Notes: generated by a model not told the origin, from the letters alone. Shown: positions 46,309 through 57,000, counted from the first letter of the stretch. The stretch is 64,000 bases of DNA from Vagococcus luciliae (GCF_024637875.1 NZ_CP102451.1:2075469-2139468), one strand, 5' to 3'. Translations and numbers: made by a program.

Positions 46309-47103
46309 TTACACAGCTTTATAATTATGAGCCCCATGTAGCATTATCATTAGTATATCCTTGTATGAAAAATCAGTACTCCCTTTAATTATTCTTCTAT
46401 GTGAATAAATAAATTTTATAATAAAAAACCAATATAACTTAGAATCTAATTCGAAAAAAAGTGCGCCTTTGTCCTTAAAAAACTTTTCATTATACCCTTC
46501 AAACCACGTAGATGATTCATTAAAGACTTCAGCTATTGTTTCATTAACTGAATATACTTTAAGTCCACTTTTTATAGCATCCCAAATAAAAAGTGAATCT
46601 TCTCCAGAACCATGTTCTGTTCCTCCACCAAAATTTAAAGGAAAGGTTACATTCTTTTTATAAATGGATTTCTTTTTAAAAGTAAATGACACAGCTCCAT
46701 AACGTAAACAATTATACCAACGAACTCTTCCTGTTTTCTTTACATTATTTCTTATGCCTTCTTTTTCATGTATGATACTGTTAAATAGAATCATATCAGC
46801 ATCAGGATAATGTTCATATGCCTTACTCACAATTTCCTCATAATCATCTCTATAGACCATGTCGTCATCAGAAATCATACAAATTTCTGATTTGGCTCTC
46901 ATTAATCCAGTGTTGCGACTCAAACCTACTCCCTTTTCTTTTAAAGAAAATACTCTAACATCTTTTTTATTTATTTTATATTCTTCAAACCTATTATAGG
47001 TAGTTTGATTTATAATAAATGCATTTGTTGAAATGTTCATTCTATTATATAAATCATTACAGTCCACCTCATTCATTGTGGAAACAATAACTTCAATACT
47101 CAT
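46309..47103 (-). CDS. GT2-like glycosyltransferase
   Basis: The 264-residue protein is a more distant GT-A member: EVIVSTMNEVDCNDLYNRMN at the start, GVGLSRNTGLMRAKSEICMI, and the metal-binding ISDDDMVYRDDYEEIV. HGSGEDSLFIWDAIKSG is the acceptor-side acid block. AGGGG precedes the ATG. A 75-bp gap separates it from the next transferase, the longest gap in this part of the operon. The sugar is unknown. Confidence 0.78.
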   Translation of the reverse strand: MSIEVIVSTMNEVDCNDLYNRMNISTNAFIINQTTYNRFEEYKINKKDVRVFSLKEKGVGLSRNTGLMRAKSEICMISDDDMVYRDDYEEIVSKAYEHYPDADMILFNSIIHEKEGIRNNVKKTGRVRWYNCLRYGAVSFTFKKKSIYKKNVTFPLNFGGGTEHGSGEDSLFIWDAIKSGLKVYSVNETIAEVFNESSTWFEGYNEKFFKDKGALFFELDSKLYWFFIIKFIYSHRRIIKGSTDFSYKDILMIMLHGAHNYKAV

Positions 47104-47115
47104 ATCATCTTACCC

Positions 47116-47856
47116 CTATAAATGTTTTTTTAAAGCATTTGCTATATAAAAAATAAAATAATAACTTGTTTTAAACACACTTAATCCCTCTATGTTTCTA
47201 CAATTCTTCCAATGATTTTTTACTGCTTCTAATTTATTATTTGAAATAGAACCTTCAACTTTTCTATAATCAGCTAAAACTTCGTTTAATCCATATGCTA
47301 TATGTCCTTCTCTAAGTAACTTAGCCCATGTCATAGAATCATGATCTTTACGAATATCTACTATGCTAAAGTCCCCAACTAATTTACGATTAATCATTAC
47401 TGTTAACATGCCTATAATAGTATTTTTCATATACTGATTATAATTGACTGATTCTGGAATCAATACGCCATTCGTTTTACCCATTATCTGATAAGATGTG
47501 AATGTAAATCCATAGTTATTATCAAGCATAAATTCCAATTGCTTCTCTAACTTTTTTTCTCTCCAAGTATCATCTGCATCAATAAATGCTACTATGTTAT
47601 TCCTTGAGTGTTTCAACCCAACATTTCTAGCTTTGGCAGCTCCAGAATTTTCATCTAGCAAAACATAGTTAATTCTTTTATCATCTAAGTACTGCGATAT
47701 AACCTTACTTGTTTCATCCGTAGAACAATCATCAATTATATACCATTCCCAATTGGTATGAGTTTGGTTTAACACACTTTTTATTGTATCTTCTATGAAA
47801 TCAGCAGAATTATATACAGCAGTTACTATTGATACTTCAACATCTTTATACTTCAA
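47116..47856 (-). CDS. GT2 glycosyltransferase
   Basis: The 246-residue protein shows VSIVTAVYNSADFIEDTIKS, WYIIDDCSTDETSKVI, the DxD segment NIVAFIDADDTWREKKLEKQ and a catalytic-side HDSMTWAKLLREG. It has the length and pattern of EpsE/WaaE-type single-sugar transferases. It starts with TTG, eight bases after AAGGAG, immediately past the sugar transferase stop, and so probably adds the second sugar of the repeat. Confidence 0.85.
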   Translation of the reverse strand: MKYKDVEVSIVTAVYNSADFIEDTIKSVLNQTHTNWEWYIIDDCSTDETSKVISQYLDDKRINYVLLDENSGAAKARNVGLKHSRNNIVAFIDADDTWREKKLEKQLEFMLDNNYGFTFTSYQIMGKTNGVLIPESVNYNQYMKNTIIGMLTVMINRKLVGDFSIVDIRKDHDSMTWAKLLREGHIAYGLNEVLADYRKVEGSISNNKLEAVKNHWKNCRNIEGLSVFKTSYYFIFYIANALKKHL

Positions 47857-47857
47857 T

Positions 47858-48532
47858 TTAATTTCTCCTTAAAACATCATTATATTCTGCTTCACTTATT
47901 TTATTTGTTCTCAGTAGGTAATCTCCATAATCCTCAGCTGTTTCAAATCCTTCTGAAGAAATATCTGATTTCGTAAAGACTTTTCCAACTGTTTTCAATA
48001 TTATTTTTACATCCAGAAGAAAACTAATATTCTGAATATAATATAAATCATACTCAAATTTTTTTTCCCAGCTTATAGCATTTCTTCCATTTACCTGTGC
48101 CCAACCAGTCAAACCTGGAAGAACTAAGTGACGTTTTTTTTCAGTATCAGACATAAACCATTCGTCTTTTACTAATTGTGGTCTTGGTCCAACTATTGAC
48201 ATATCGCCTTTAAATATATTCCATAACTCTGGTAACTCATCTAAACTAGTGGAACGAAGTATTTTTCCAAATGACGTTAGCCTTTCATCATCTGGCAATA
48301 AATTTCCCTGTTCATCTCTTTTATCTGTCATTGTTCTAAACTTATACATATTAAAAATCTTATTATCTTTACCTGGTCTTTTTTGTATAAAAATAACTGG
48401 CGAACCTAGTTTTATTCTAACTAAAATAGCCACTACCAAATAAACCGGTGATAAAACAATCAATGCTAACCCTGAAAGGATTATATCTAAAAATCGTTTC
48501 ATATACTTAACATAGAATGTTTCCTTTATCAT
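47858..48532 (-). CDS. initiating sugar-phosphate transferase (PglC/WcaJ-type)
   Basis: The 224-residue monotopic membrane protein has an N-terminal re-entrant helix (RFLDIILSGLALIVLSPVYL) and the catalytic and carrier-binding core of polyprenyl-phosphate sugar transferases: FIQKRPGKDNKIFNMYKFRT, STSLDELPELWNIFKGDMSI and VGPRPQLVKDEW. It loads the first sugar-1-phosphate onto undecaprenyl phosphate and so starts the repeat unit. Its short form resembles PglC, which uses amino-trideoxy sugars, in keeping with the two upstream genes. It overlaps the aminotransferase stop by four bases. Confidence 0.9.
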   Translation of the reverse strand: MIKETFYVKYMKRFLDIILSGLALIVLSPVYLVVAILVRIKLGSPVIFIQKRPGKDNKIFNMYKFRTMTDKRDEQGNLLPDDERLTSFGKILRSTSLDELPELWNIFKGDMSIVGPRPQLVKDEWFMSDTEKKRHLVLPGLTGWAQVNGRNAISWEKKFEYDLYYIQNISFLLDVKIILKTVGKVFTKSDISSEGFETAEDYGDYLLRTNKISEAEYNDVLRRN

Positions 48533-49656
48533 AAATCTTTCTCTCCAAATACTTCTTTTATAATGTTGATTACTCTCATCTGCTGTTCTACACTCATTTT
48601 GGTATCACTCGGTAGACATATTCCTTGATTAAACAATTCTTCTGACACATTGCCACCAACATAATCATATGAAGAAAAAACTGGTTGTAGGTGCATTGGT
48701 TTCCATATTGGTCTGCTCTCAATATCTTCTTTTTCCAAAGCTTCCATAATCTCAATTGGTGTCACATGCTTTGTAACTAACATTGGTGATAACCAATGAT
48801 TTGAATATTCAAACTCATTTTCATTTGGAAAGACAACACCATCTAGCTCTCCTAAATACTCTTTATATAATGAAAATATTTGTCTTTTCTTTTCAACTCT
48901 GTCATCTAATACTTTTAATTGACCTCGACCAATCCCTGCCACAATATTACTCATACGATAGTTATAACCAATCTCTGAATGTTGGTAATGTCTTGCTTGG
49001 TCTCTACTTTGTGTAGCCCAAAAACGTGTTTTTTTTATTTTTTCTTCATTGTTTGAAACAAGCATTCCACCACCTGATGTGGTAATAATTTTATTCCCAT
49101 TAAAAGAGAAGATACCATAATCACCGATAGTGCCTGTATGTTTTCCCTTATAAAGAGTACCTAAACTTTCTGCAGCGTCTTCAATCAACGCTACATTGTG
49201 TTCATCACATAAAGCTTTTATTTCATCTAAATCTGCCGATTGACCATAAAGATGAACCACTAAAACTGCTTTAGGTGTATATTTTTCAAATGCTTTCTTC
49301 AGTGCTCGTGGATCCATGTTCCAAGTTTTTCTATCACTATCTATAAAAACAGGAGTAGCTCCTACATAAATAATCGGATTAGCAGTTGCTGAAAAAGTTA
49401 AGCTTTGGCAAAAAACGATGTCACCCTCTGTTACTCCAACAGCTTTTAACGCTAGATGGATAGCAGATGTTCCTGAACTTAAGGCAGCTGCATGGTCAAT
49501 CCCTACATAGTCAGCTAATTCTTGTTCAAAACCATCAACGTTTTTTCCAAGTGGGGCAACCCAGTTTGTATCAAAAGCTTCTTTCACGTATTCTTGCTCA
49601 TAGCCTTCATCACTCATATGGGGTGATGATAAATAAATTCTCTCAAACTCTTTCAT
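48529..49656 (-). CDS. DegT/DnrJ-family sugar aminotransferase (PglE/EpsN-like)
   Basis: The 375-residue PLP enzyme has SSGTSAIHLALKAVGVTEGD, VALIEDAAESLGTLYKGKHT, and the Schiff-base lysine in FSFNGNKIITTSGGGML. It puts an amino group on a 4-keto-6-deoxy sugar nucleotide, the product of the dehydratase gene just upstream. I start at ATG 49656, behind GAGGAG; the in-frame start at 49686 precedes that site. No acetyltransferase (PglD/EpsM type) follows in this window, so the amino group could remain free. Confidence 0.9.
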   Translation of the reverse strand: MKEFERIYLSSPHMSDEGYEQEYVKEAFDTNWVAPLGKNVDGFEQELADYVGIDHAAALSSGTSAIHLALKAVGVTEGDIVFCQSLTFSATANPIIYVGATPVFIDSDRKTWNMDPRALKKAFEKYTPKAVLVVHLYGQSADLDEIKALCDEHNVALIEDAAESLGTLYKGKHTGTIGDYGIFSFNGNKIITTSGGGMLVSNNEEKIKKTRFWATQSRDQARHYQHSEIGYNYRMSNIVAGIGRGQLKVLDDRVEKKRQIFSLYKEYLGELDGVVFPNENEFEYSNHWLSPMLVTKHVTPIEIMEALEKEDIESRPIWKPMHLQPVFSSYDYVGGNVSEELFNQGICLPSDTKMSVEQQMRVINIIKEVFGEKDL

Positions 49657-49660
49657 TTTA

Positions 49661-51478
49661 CTACTCCTCACTTGATTGATTAGCAAATAGTACCAACTCT
49701 TTTGCTAATGCTGTGTAATCTTCTGGTAACTCTTCTATTTTTTTCATGACTTCATCATAGGTAAAGCCGTTGACATTTCCTACAAATATTTTTTCATGGA
49801 CTTGTTCTTTCGAGCGTTCTTTATCGACTAGTAACTCTTCATAGAGTTTTTCTCCAGGTCTAATCCCACTTTCGATAATTTGTATCTCGTTTTCTGTATA
49901 GCCACTTAGTTTGATGACTTTTTTAGCTAAATCAACTATCTTCACTGGCTCTCCCATATCTAAGATAAAGATTTCGCCACCTTTTGCAAGTGTTCCTGAT
50001 TGGATAACCAAACGACTGGCTTCTGGTATGGTCATGAAGTAGCGTGTCATTCGAAAATCTGTCACAGTCACAGGACCCCCTTTTGCGACTTGTTCTTTAA
50101 AGAGTGGCACAACGCTTCCTCTGCTTCCAAGTACATTACCAAATCGCACAGCTGAAAATTTGGTTGTTCCTTTGCCATTTAATCCCGTCACGATCATCTC
50201 TGCGATACGTTTGGTTGCTCCCATGACATTAGGTGGTTTCACTGCTTTATCTGTTGAGACCATAACAAAACTAGTAACATCATTGGCTAAAGCCGCTTCT
50301 GCTACGTGTTTTGTTCCATAAATATTATTTTTTAATGCTTCTACTGGATTATACTCCATTAAAGGCACATGCTTATGTGCGGCAGCATGATACACAATAA
50401 AAGGTTTATGCGTGTTCATGACGTCAAAAATCCGTTTAGCATCTCTCACATCAGCAATCACTGGAACGATTTCTGTATTTTTATCTGCGTAATGTTGTCT
50501 TAATTCTTTTTCAATCAAGTAAATAGAGTTTTCACCATGACCTAATAACACGATTTTTTTTGGCGAAAAAGCCATGACTTGTCGACAAATCTCTGAACCA
50601 ATCGATCCGCCAGCACCTGTTACTAAGACTGTTTTGTTGGCTAATTGATTCTTGATAGAATCCATGTCTAATTTGACTTCATCTCTTCCTAATAAATCAA
50701 CCACATCAATTTCTCGTAACTTAGTCACAGAGACTTCCCCCATGGCCAACTCTTCAATAGAAGGAATGGAGTTGATGGTCACATCTAAATCTCGTGTTAC
50801 ATCTAGTAAATGCTCATATTGTGTCGCAGTCATAGAAGGAATAGCGACAGTTAATACTTTTACTTCATATTCTTTTACAAGCATAGGTAACTCATCAATG
50901 GAACCCACCACTTTTAATCCAGATAAGTAAGTATTTTTTTTATTGACGTCATCATCAATGAATCCTTTGAAGTTTAATCCTAACTGAGAGGATTTATAGC
51001 GTACAGTATTGTATAATAGCTCTCCACCATCTCCCGCGCCAATAATAAAGGCATTGTCACATTTTTTAACACCTTTATAATGATACATGTTTAAATAATC
51101 CACGATTAATCGCCAAGCGACCCTTGAACTTGTGATAGCTAGTAGCACAATAAAATAAGCTAATAATATTTGTAAATGTTCAATCGAAGATGATGTATAA
51201 AACCCTAGTATGATGTACTCTAAAATACTTGAAGCACTAACAGCGAAGAAGATGGATAGAATAGCGTTAATGCTTGTGTATCTGGTTAGTCGATTAAACA
51301 CCTTAAACACCGACCCAAATAATAAGTACAAGACAAGATGTAATCCTATAACCCTTAGTGGGACAGGATCATCTATTTGGTATAAAAAATTGGTATAAAA
51401 ACTAACAATTATATTAGCTAAAATAATGATACTTGCGTCCACACCAATCAGTATAGACATTTTGACCTTTCGACTCAC
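49661..51478 (-). CDS. membrane UDP-sugar 4,6-dehydratase (CapD/PglF-like)
   Basis: The 605-residue protein has four N-terminal membrane helices, a CoA-binding-like Rossmann part (FIIGAGDGGELLYNTVRYKS) and a second Rossmann domain with TVLVTGAGGSIGSEICRQVM, VYHAAAHKHVPLMEYNPVEA and STDKAVKPPNVMGATKR. Family members turn UDP-GlcNAc into a 4-keto-6-deoxy sugar. The chosen GTG (51478) is eight bases after AGGGTGG; ATG 51460 is the alternative, and longer starts run into cpsB. It supplies the aminotransferase whose gene is four bases beyond. Confidence 0.88.
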   Translation of the reverse strand: MSRKVKMSILIGVDASIIILANIIVSFYTNFLYQIDDPVPLRVIGLHLVLYLLFGSVFKVFNRLTRYTSINAILSIFFAVSASSILEYIILGFYTSSSIEHLQILLAYFIVLLAITSSRVAWRLIVDYLNMYHYKGVKKCDNAFIIGAGDGGELLYNTVRYKSSQLGLNFKGFIDDDVNKKNTYLSGLKVVGSIDELPMLVKEYEVKVLTVAIPSMTATQYEHLLDVTRDLDVTINSIPSIEELAMGEVSVTKLREIDVVDLLGRDEVKLDMDSIKNQLANKTVLVTGAGGSIGSEICRQVMAFSPKKIVLLGHGENSIYLIEKELRQHYADKNTEIVPVIADVRDAKRIFDVMNTHKPFIVYHAAAHKHVPLMEYNPVEALKNNIYGTKHVAEAALANDVTSFVMVSTDKAVKPPNVMGATKRIAEMIVTGLNGKGTTKFSAVRFGNVLGSRGSVVPLFKEQVAKGGPVTVTDFRMTRYFMTIPEASRLVIQSGTLAKGGEIFILDMGEPVKIVDLAKKVIKLSGYTENEIQIIESGIRPGEKLYEELLVDKERSKEQVHEKIFVGNVNGFTYDEVMKKIEELPEDYTALAKELVLFANQSSEE

Positions 51479-51500
51479 AACAATGACCACCCTAACCTTT

Positions 51501-52265
51501 TTAAGAAAATCCCCAATGTTTTTTTGTTGATACAATGGGTGCTACCTCTACCTGTTCTCCATTAACAATATCTTTTGTTATTTGCTCAAATGCGTTTCTT
51601 TTTTCTTTACCAAATTCTTTCTCCAATAAATCATAAGCCGTTTTTGTATAAAAACCACGCGTTGATACATTATGTGCATCTGATGACAACATATGAGCAT
51701 AATTTTGTTTAATCATTTGTTTTGTCACGCGTTGAATTTTTTTCCCAAACTGACCAATATAACTACCATTTGTCACTTGTGACAAGCACCCCATATCAAT
51801 AAAGGGTTGTAATCTTTTAGGTTGTTCTAAAAAGATATTATTTCTCTCTGGGTGCACAATAATTGGTCGATAACCTTGCTGGCATAAATCAGATAAAACT
51901 GATTCACTATAATCTGGGACAGTTGAAAACGGGAACTCTATCAACAAATACTGATCATTTAAGTCAGCAAATAAGATATCATCTTTCACTATTCGACGGG
52001 ATAAATCAGGTGAAATACGCACTTCCTGACCTTCAAATAATATTAATGGTATCCCTTGCTCATCAAGTATTTTCTGACATGCGGCAACCTGTTCGATGAT
52101 ATCTGCTTTTTTATTAAGATAATGACCATTATTGTAGTGTGGTGTACAAAGGATATGAGAGATACCTTCAGACACAGCAGCTCGTGCCATGAATAAAGAA
52201 TCTTCCATCGATTGTGCTCCATCATCTATGCCTGGTAATATGTGACAATGTAAATCAACAACCAT
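51501..52265 (-). CDS. cpsB: manganese-dependent tyrosine phosphatase CpsB/YwqE-type
   Basis: The 254-residue protein is a PHP-domain phosphatase: DLHCHILPGIDDGAQSMEDS carries the first metal ligands, ILCTPHYNNG and IIVHPERNN others, and MLSSDAHNVSTRG the last. It removes phosphate from the CpsD kinase and so affects capsule output and length. The order CpsC-CpsD-CpsB at the head of this operon is a close variant of that in streptococcal capsule clusters. Confidence 0.92.
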   Translation of the reverse strand: MVVDLHCHILPGIDDGAQSMEDSLFMARAAVSEGISHILCTPHYNNGHYLNKKADIIEQVAACQKILDEQGIPLILFEGQEVRISPDLSRRIVKDDILFADLNDQYLLIEFPFSTVPDYSESVLSDLCQQGYRPIIVHPERNNIFLEQPKRLQPFIDMGCLSQVTNGSYIGQFGKKIQRVTKQMIKQNYAHMLSSDAHNVSTRGFYTKTAYDLLEKEFGKEKRNAFEQITKDIVNGEQVEVAPIVSTKKHWGFS

Positions 52266-52283
52266 AATCCTTTTCCTTCCTTT

Positions 52284-52997
52284 TTAACTATAATAGTAGT
52301 TTGCATAGTTGACTTCTACTTTGTCCAGATAAACACACCCTAAAATGGTTGTATCAACTTTATCCAGTAGATAAATGGATCGATTTAGTGCTTTTTTATC
52401 GGTTACTTCTTTTCTTACTACAACCACGACACCATCTAAGTGTGGAGATACTAATTGAACGTCTGTCACAGTTGAGGCAGGTGGCATATCAAAAATAACA
52501 AAATCATATAACTCATCTAATACACTGATGAGTTTTTTCATTCGAGGACTAGCTAATAATTCAGATGGGTTAGGTACTCTAATCCCACTTGTCATCACGT
52601 CAAGATAAGGAATATTTGTCTCTTGTACCACTTCACTAACAGATAATTGTGTTAAACTTAATAAATTGCTAAGACCCACACCATTGTCCAGTTCAAACGT
52701 TAAATGAGTTGTTGGTCGTCTCATATCTGCATCAACCAACAACGTCTTTAACCCAAGTTTGGCAAACATAACAGCTAAATTGGCTGCTGTTGTTGACTTT
52801 CCTTCACTAGGTCCAGCAGATGTAATAGCCACACTTTTTGTTTGTTTTCCTAATTGTGAGTATTGGATATTAGTTCGAATGGTTCTAAATTGCTCAGAAA
52901 TAGAGGAGTTTGGCTCAATTAATGTAAACAAGGTTGAAGGCTGAGGTGATTCCATTTTTCCTGATTTTTTTCGATTTTTTCTTTTCTTTTGACTCAT
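52284..52997 (-). CDS. cpsD: capsular tyrosine kinase CpsD/YwqD-type
   Basis: This 237-residue BY-kinase has Walker A SAGPSEGKSTTAANLAVMFA, Walker A' LLVDADMRRPT and a Walker B VIFDMPPASTVTD, with a C-terminal tyrosine cluster NYANYYYS that is autophosphorylated. It acts with the membrane adaptor CpsC to control polymerisation. I start at ATG 52997, six bases after AAAAGGAG; an ATG at 53018 precedes the site. The basic N-terminus (KKRKNRKKSGK) is unusual. CpsB removes its phosphates. Confidence 0.92.
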   Translation of the reverse strand: MSQKKRKNRKKSGKMESPQPSTLFTLIEPNSSISEQFRTIRTNIQYSQLGKQTKSVAITSAGPSEGKSTTAANLAVMFAKLGLKTLLVDADMRRPTTHLTFELDNGVGLSNLLSLTQLSVSEVVQETNIPYLDVMTSGIRVPNPSELLASPRMKKLISVLDELYDFVIFDMPPASTVTDVQLVSPHLDGVVVVVRKEVTDKKALNRSIYLLDKVDTTILGCVYLDKVEVNYANYYYS

Positions 52998-53017
52998 TAT
53001 GTTCTCCTTTTCACTCA

Positions 53018-53863
53018 TTAATCAGATGTTTCATCGTTTGATTCAAAGCGTGCCCTATATAGATCAGCATCTAATCCATCAACTTCTGTATTTAATGATT
53101 CTTTATATAAATCATTTACTTCAAAAAACATTTCTTCATTTACAAAGGCATTACTTTGTAATTTACGGATTTCATTCATCTCGCGATCACTCATCAACGG
53201 GATAATCCCCAAGACTGGTAATCCTAGTTTATCTGATAAATAGTCTTCTGTTTTTACCGTACGATTAAATAATTCTGATAATAAAGCTAACATCACCCCT
53301 ACGATTAAACCTAGAACAGCGCCAATTGCTATATTCACTTTTTTATTTGGTGAAATAGGCTGATTATTCGGGATGGCTTTTGATGCAATGGATACTTTAT
53401 CTGTATCAGTCATCACAACAGCTTCTTGTTGAAAGATTTCTGAAACCGTATTTGCAATCGTTGCAGATTTAATAGGATCAGTCGTCACAGCTTTAATTGA
53501 AAAGAGCTGTGAATTTTGATTTTGCTCAACAGAAATAGCATGTGATAAGAAATCTTCTGAAATACCAGTCATCCCATCTTTAACTAGCTGATCCTTAGTT
53601 TTTTCTGTAACAGCTTTACTTTTAACCAAGTCCTTATAAGTATTGATAAGTAGTAAATTGGAATTAATCTTATCCGTATTTATATTTGAGTCGGATCCTT
53701 TAGTTTGCACCACTAACTGGGTCGTAGCACTATACTTAGGCGTAATAACAAATAATGTCACGACTGTCGATATAATTGTTCCTAAGATTAACATACTAAT
53801 AATCAATGCCAACTTTTTCTTTAAAAGTTGAAAAATCTCATCTAAACTCACTGTCTCTTCCAT
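53018..53863 (-). CDS. cpsC: chain-length and kinase-adaptor protein CpsC/YveK-type
   Basis: The 281-residue protein has the Wzz-type layout: membrane helix 1 (LALIISMLILGTIISTVVTL), an outer helical part (about 45-175; QTKGSDSNINTDKINSNLLL) and helix 2 (VNIAIGAVLGLIVGVMLALL), then a cytoplasmic tail that contacts CpsD. Family members set chain length and activate the kinase. The tail of about 80 residues is longer than usual in streptococci. I start at ATG 53863, five bases after TTGGAGG; TTG 53875 overlaps the site. It is the first gene of the operon. Confidence 0.9.
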   Translation of the reverse strand: MEETVSLDEIFQLLKKKLALIISMLILGTIISTVVTLFVITPKYSATTQLVVQTKGSDSNINTDKINSNLLLINTYKDLVKSKAVTEKTKDQLVKDGMTGISEDFLSHAISVEQNQNSQLFSIKAVTTDPIKSATIANTVSEIFQQEAVVMTDTDKVSIASKAIPNNQPISPNKKVNIAIGAVLGLIVGVMLALLSELFNRTVKTEDYLSDKLGLPVLGIIPLMSDREMNEIRKLQSNAFVNEEMFFEVNDLYKESLNTEVDGLDADLYRARFESNDETSD

Positions 53864-53924
53864 TGTTGCCTCCAATTTATTTGCTTTTCATTTTTTCTAA
53901 TTATTTTCATAATCACCTTGTGTC

Positions 53925-53933
53925 ATTATATCA
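53925..53933 (-). promoter_or_regulatory. extended -10 promoter of the capsule operon
   Basis: TGATATAAT on the minus strand lies about 60 bp upstream of cpsC. A TTGAAA hexamer occurs only 14 bp before it, so the TG extension is probably the key contact. Confidence 0.6.
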
Positions 53934-53968
53934 CAAAGAATATATTTCAATTGTAAAAATTTCGACTT

Positions 53969-54000
53969 AACTAACATATTTATACCAAAATATGTTAGTT
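53969..54000 (-). terminator. hairpin at the end of the teichoic acid operon
   Basis: AACTAACATATTT (53969-53981) pairs with AAAATATGTTAGTT (53987-54000), ending at the stop codon of the giant transferase gene. The T-run on the minus strand starts about seven bases further on, so termination may be partial, leaving some flow into the capsule operon. Confidence 0.6.
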
Positions 54001-57000
54001 TATTCAGATTTTTGGTTAATAATATCATAAAAAGCCAACATTGCTTTTTTATTATAGTGACTAGGATTAAATGATTTAAACCGTTTCTTCTTCATAAGTG
54101 TCGCTTCCATCGCTTTAAATACACCTTCAGCATCATTCTGTTTTGCTAACATACCATATTTACCATTTCCTAATACTTGTCTACAAGCAGGTATATCAGT
54201 TGACACCACGTTCATTTTTAATGTAAGTGCCTCAAGTAATACAATGGATTGCCCTTCATAAGAAGAAGTTAAAACAAATACATCACAATGGGTCATAAAA
54301 AGATAAGGCTGATTTAATTGTCCCATCATAGTTATGGCTTTTTCTAAATGATATTGTTTAATTTGATTCATTAAATTTTCTCGTTCAGGACCATCTCCAA
54401 TCAGATAAAGATGACCTTTTTTATATGTCTCATAATATAATTTAAAGGATTCAATGAGGAGAGCTTGATTTTTTTCTTGTGATAGTCGTCCGACCGTCAC
54501 AAACGTTGGCTCGTTGTCGGTATGAGGGTACTCAAAAAAAGTCCCTTCATTATTCATCACGCCTTTTGATAGATCGTAAGTTAAATGATCTTTGCTTATC
54601 CAAACTTGTTTATTTTTAAGTTGAACTTGGTAAAACGTGTTGGATTGATTGGTTTGAGCTCGTTGAATCACACGTACTTCTTTTGGCACACGTGAGAGCA
54701 GGCCTTTATTTTTCAATACATCATCAAGTGAGGCATAAACAACCACTTCTGATGTCTGAACAATTGCTGGAAAAAATTGTGGCTCTTTTAACAAAATAAA
54801 GGGATCGTGAGACACTGTAACAGATAACCCTGCTTCTTTTATAAAATAAGACAGACCATTTTCTAATTTAACTTTCACCCAACCAGTTTGATTATTTTTT
54901 GATTGTAAAATCAATGATGTGCCAACTTCTAATTGAGTTGTTTGACTAGCACTATCTGGCTGTTCATATGCTTTTGTCACGTTGGTTAACTGAGCTAACT
55001 CGTTAATTGGGTACTGTCTTGATAACGAAGTCAAGTCATCAAGTCGCTTTCTATTAACTGTTGAAAACAAGGTATTTAACCATTTTTTAGCTAGTTGACG
55101 GTGAAACATCGCCACTGAACTCATCTCTCTAATGGCGGATGGACTCACCCATCCAAGTGGTTCTTTCCCATTGGATAATTCATAACTGGTCCCGGTATGA
55201 GTGATCACTTTTTTTGTTACCAATACATATAAACTATCAAAATGATTCAATGAACAAATCATCTTACTATCACTTAATCCTAAAGGAAGCGTATATAACT
55301 TATGGTGTTCCCCTCCTTGTAACTTAGAGAGTTTATAAAGGATGTGTTCTGATTGGATACTATCAGCTAACAACGTCACATGACTTTCTTTAATCCAACC
55401 TATGTAACTGTCACCTTGACTAATTTTCACATAACTTTCTTCTTGATACACAAATCTACCTAATACTGTTAATTCAGCTTTTGATAATACCTTTGTCGTA
55501 TTATTAGCATATTGACTATCAGGTCTGGTATCAAAAATCACCAATGGCTCTGATGGATTATTTAAATATGCCTCTCTAAATAATCGTTGTGTCGGTTTTG
55601 AGTGAGTTGAAAATTGTTCTGGCTCTGTTGATAAAATATGTGGAATATTTAATAGATTTTCTGCATACACAAATTTTGATTCATCAGCATAGCTGGACAA
55701 GTTTTGCTTATTAATATCACGAATGACACTAGAAACTGATACTAACTTGTCATAAAAATCATACACACTAATAATCCCTTTAACATTGGTATAGTGAATT
55801 TTTTTACCATTTACCTCGCGATTCATATCAGCCAACATATCACTATGTAAGTAACAGACTTTCATCGCTGAGTCGACTGCTAGAATATTTTTTGTCCAAT
55901 GCAAGCTATAGCCACTAAAATCAATACTTACATCAAATTTATTTTTTCCTAGTAATCTCTTGATATTCCGTTGATAAATATGTAATGGAAATTTTTCTTT
56001 TTTCTTTGGATTGACACCACGCATGCGATAATACAAATCTTGGTAGCTCTCCCCCATCGTATAACTAGGTTCGCCAAAATTAAATAGTAACGATACCTCT
56101 TTTGGAATACGTTGAATAGACTCAATTTGATCTTGTATGGTTGGATTACCCAATAAACACGTCACAGCATATTTTTCATAATCAATTGTTGACAAAAGGT
56201 TTAAAAAACTTGTCGTAATCCCATTTTTTCGTAGTCCTCCAGGATAAATAAGCAATTTTTGTTTATCTGGATTCTGGCGAATTTCCTTGATTTTTTCTGA
56301 TAGTGGTTGGTTAAATAATAAATAATCAACATAACGTTGTGTTGCATTTCCATCATCATAAGATACATATAATCGTTTAAATCGCTCATAGTTCCAACGA
56401 GTGTCTTCGATTCTTTTTTCTAAATGATTCAAAATATCGATTAACCCATCCAAGTTAAAGGCAACAGGGCCAGGTAATTCATCATACTCAAAGTATTTAC
56501 CGCGTTCATGACTGTATAAGTCATCATCCCAACAATAAAAAATAATCGGCTTATCGGTTACCAAGAAATCAAAAAAGATACTTGAATAATCTGTTACTAA
56601 CACATCTACTAGTGATAATAATTCATTTGTGTCAATTCCATCAGGTATTAAATAAGCACTTAACGCTTTTTCCTTTTTGGCTTTATCATAAATAAATGGG
56701 TGAACTTTAATTAAAATATTATATGTTTCACCAAATTGATCTCGCAAAATAGTTGTCTCACTAATCATCTGACGAACTTCTTGTTCAGTATAAGATACTT
56801 CACCACTTTTACATGTTGGTGTATAGAGTAATAGTTTTTTACTTAAATCCAGGTTCACACCTCTTTCGTGTAATGACCGAATTAAGTTATCATGGTCATG
56901 GCTAAAGGTTGCATCCATTCTTGGATAGCCACCTTCTAAAATAATTCCTTGATAGTTATTTCTTAATCTAAAACTATCTAAAAACATGTTTGTTGTATGC

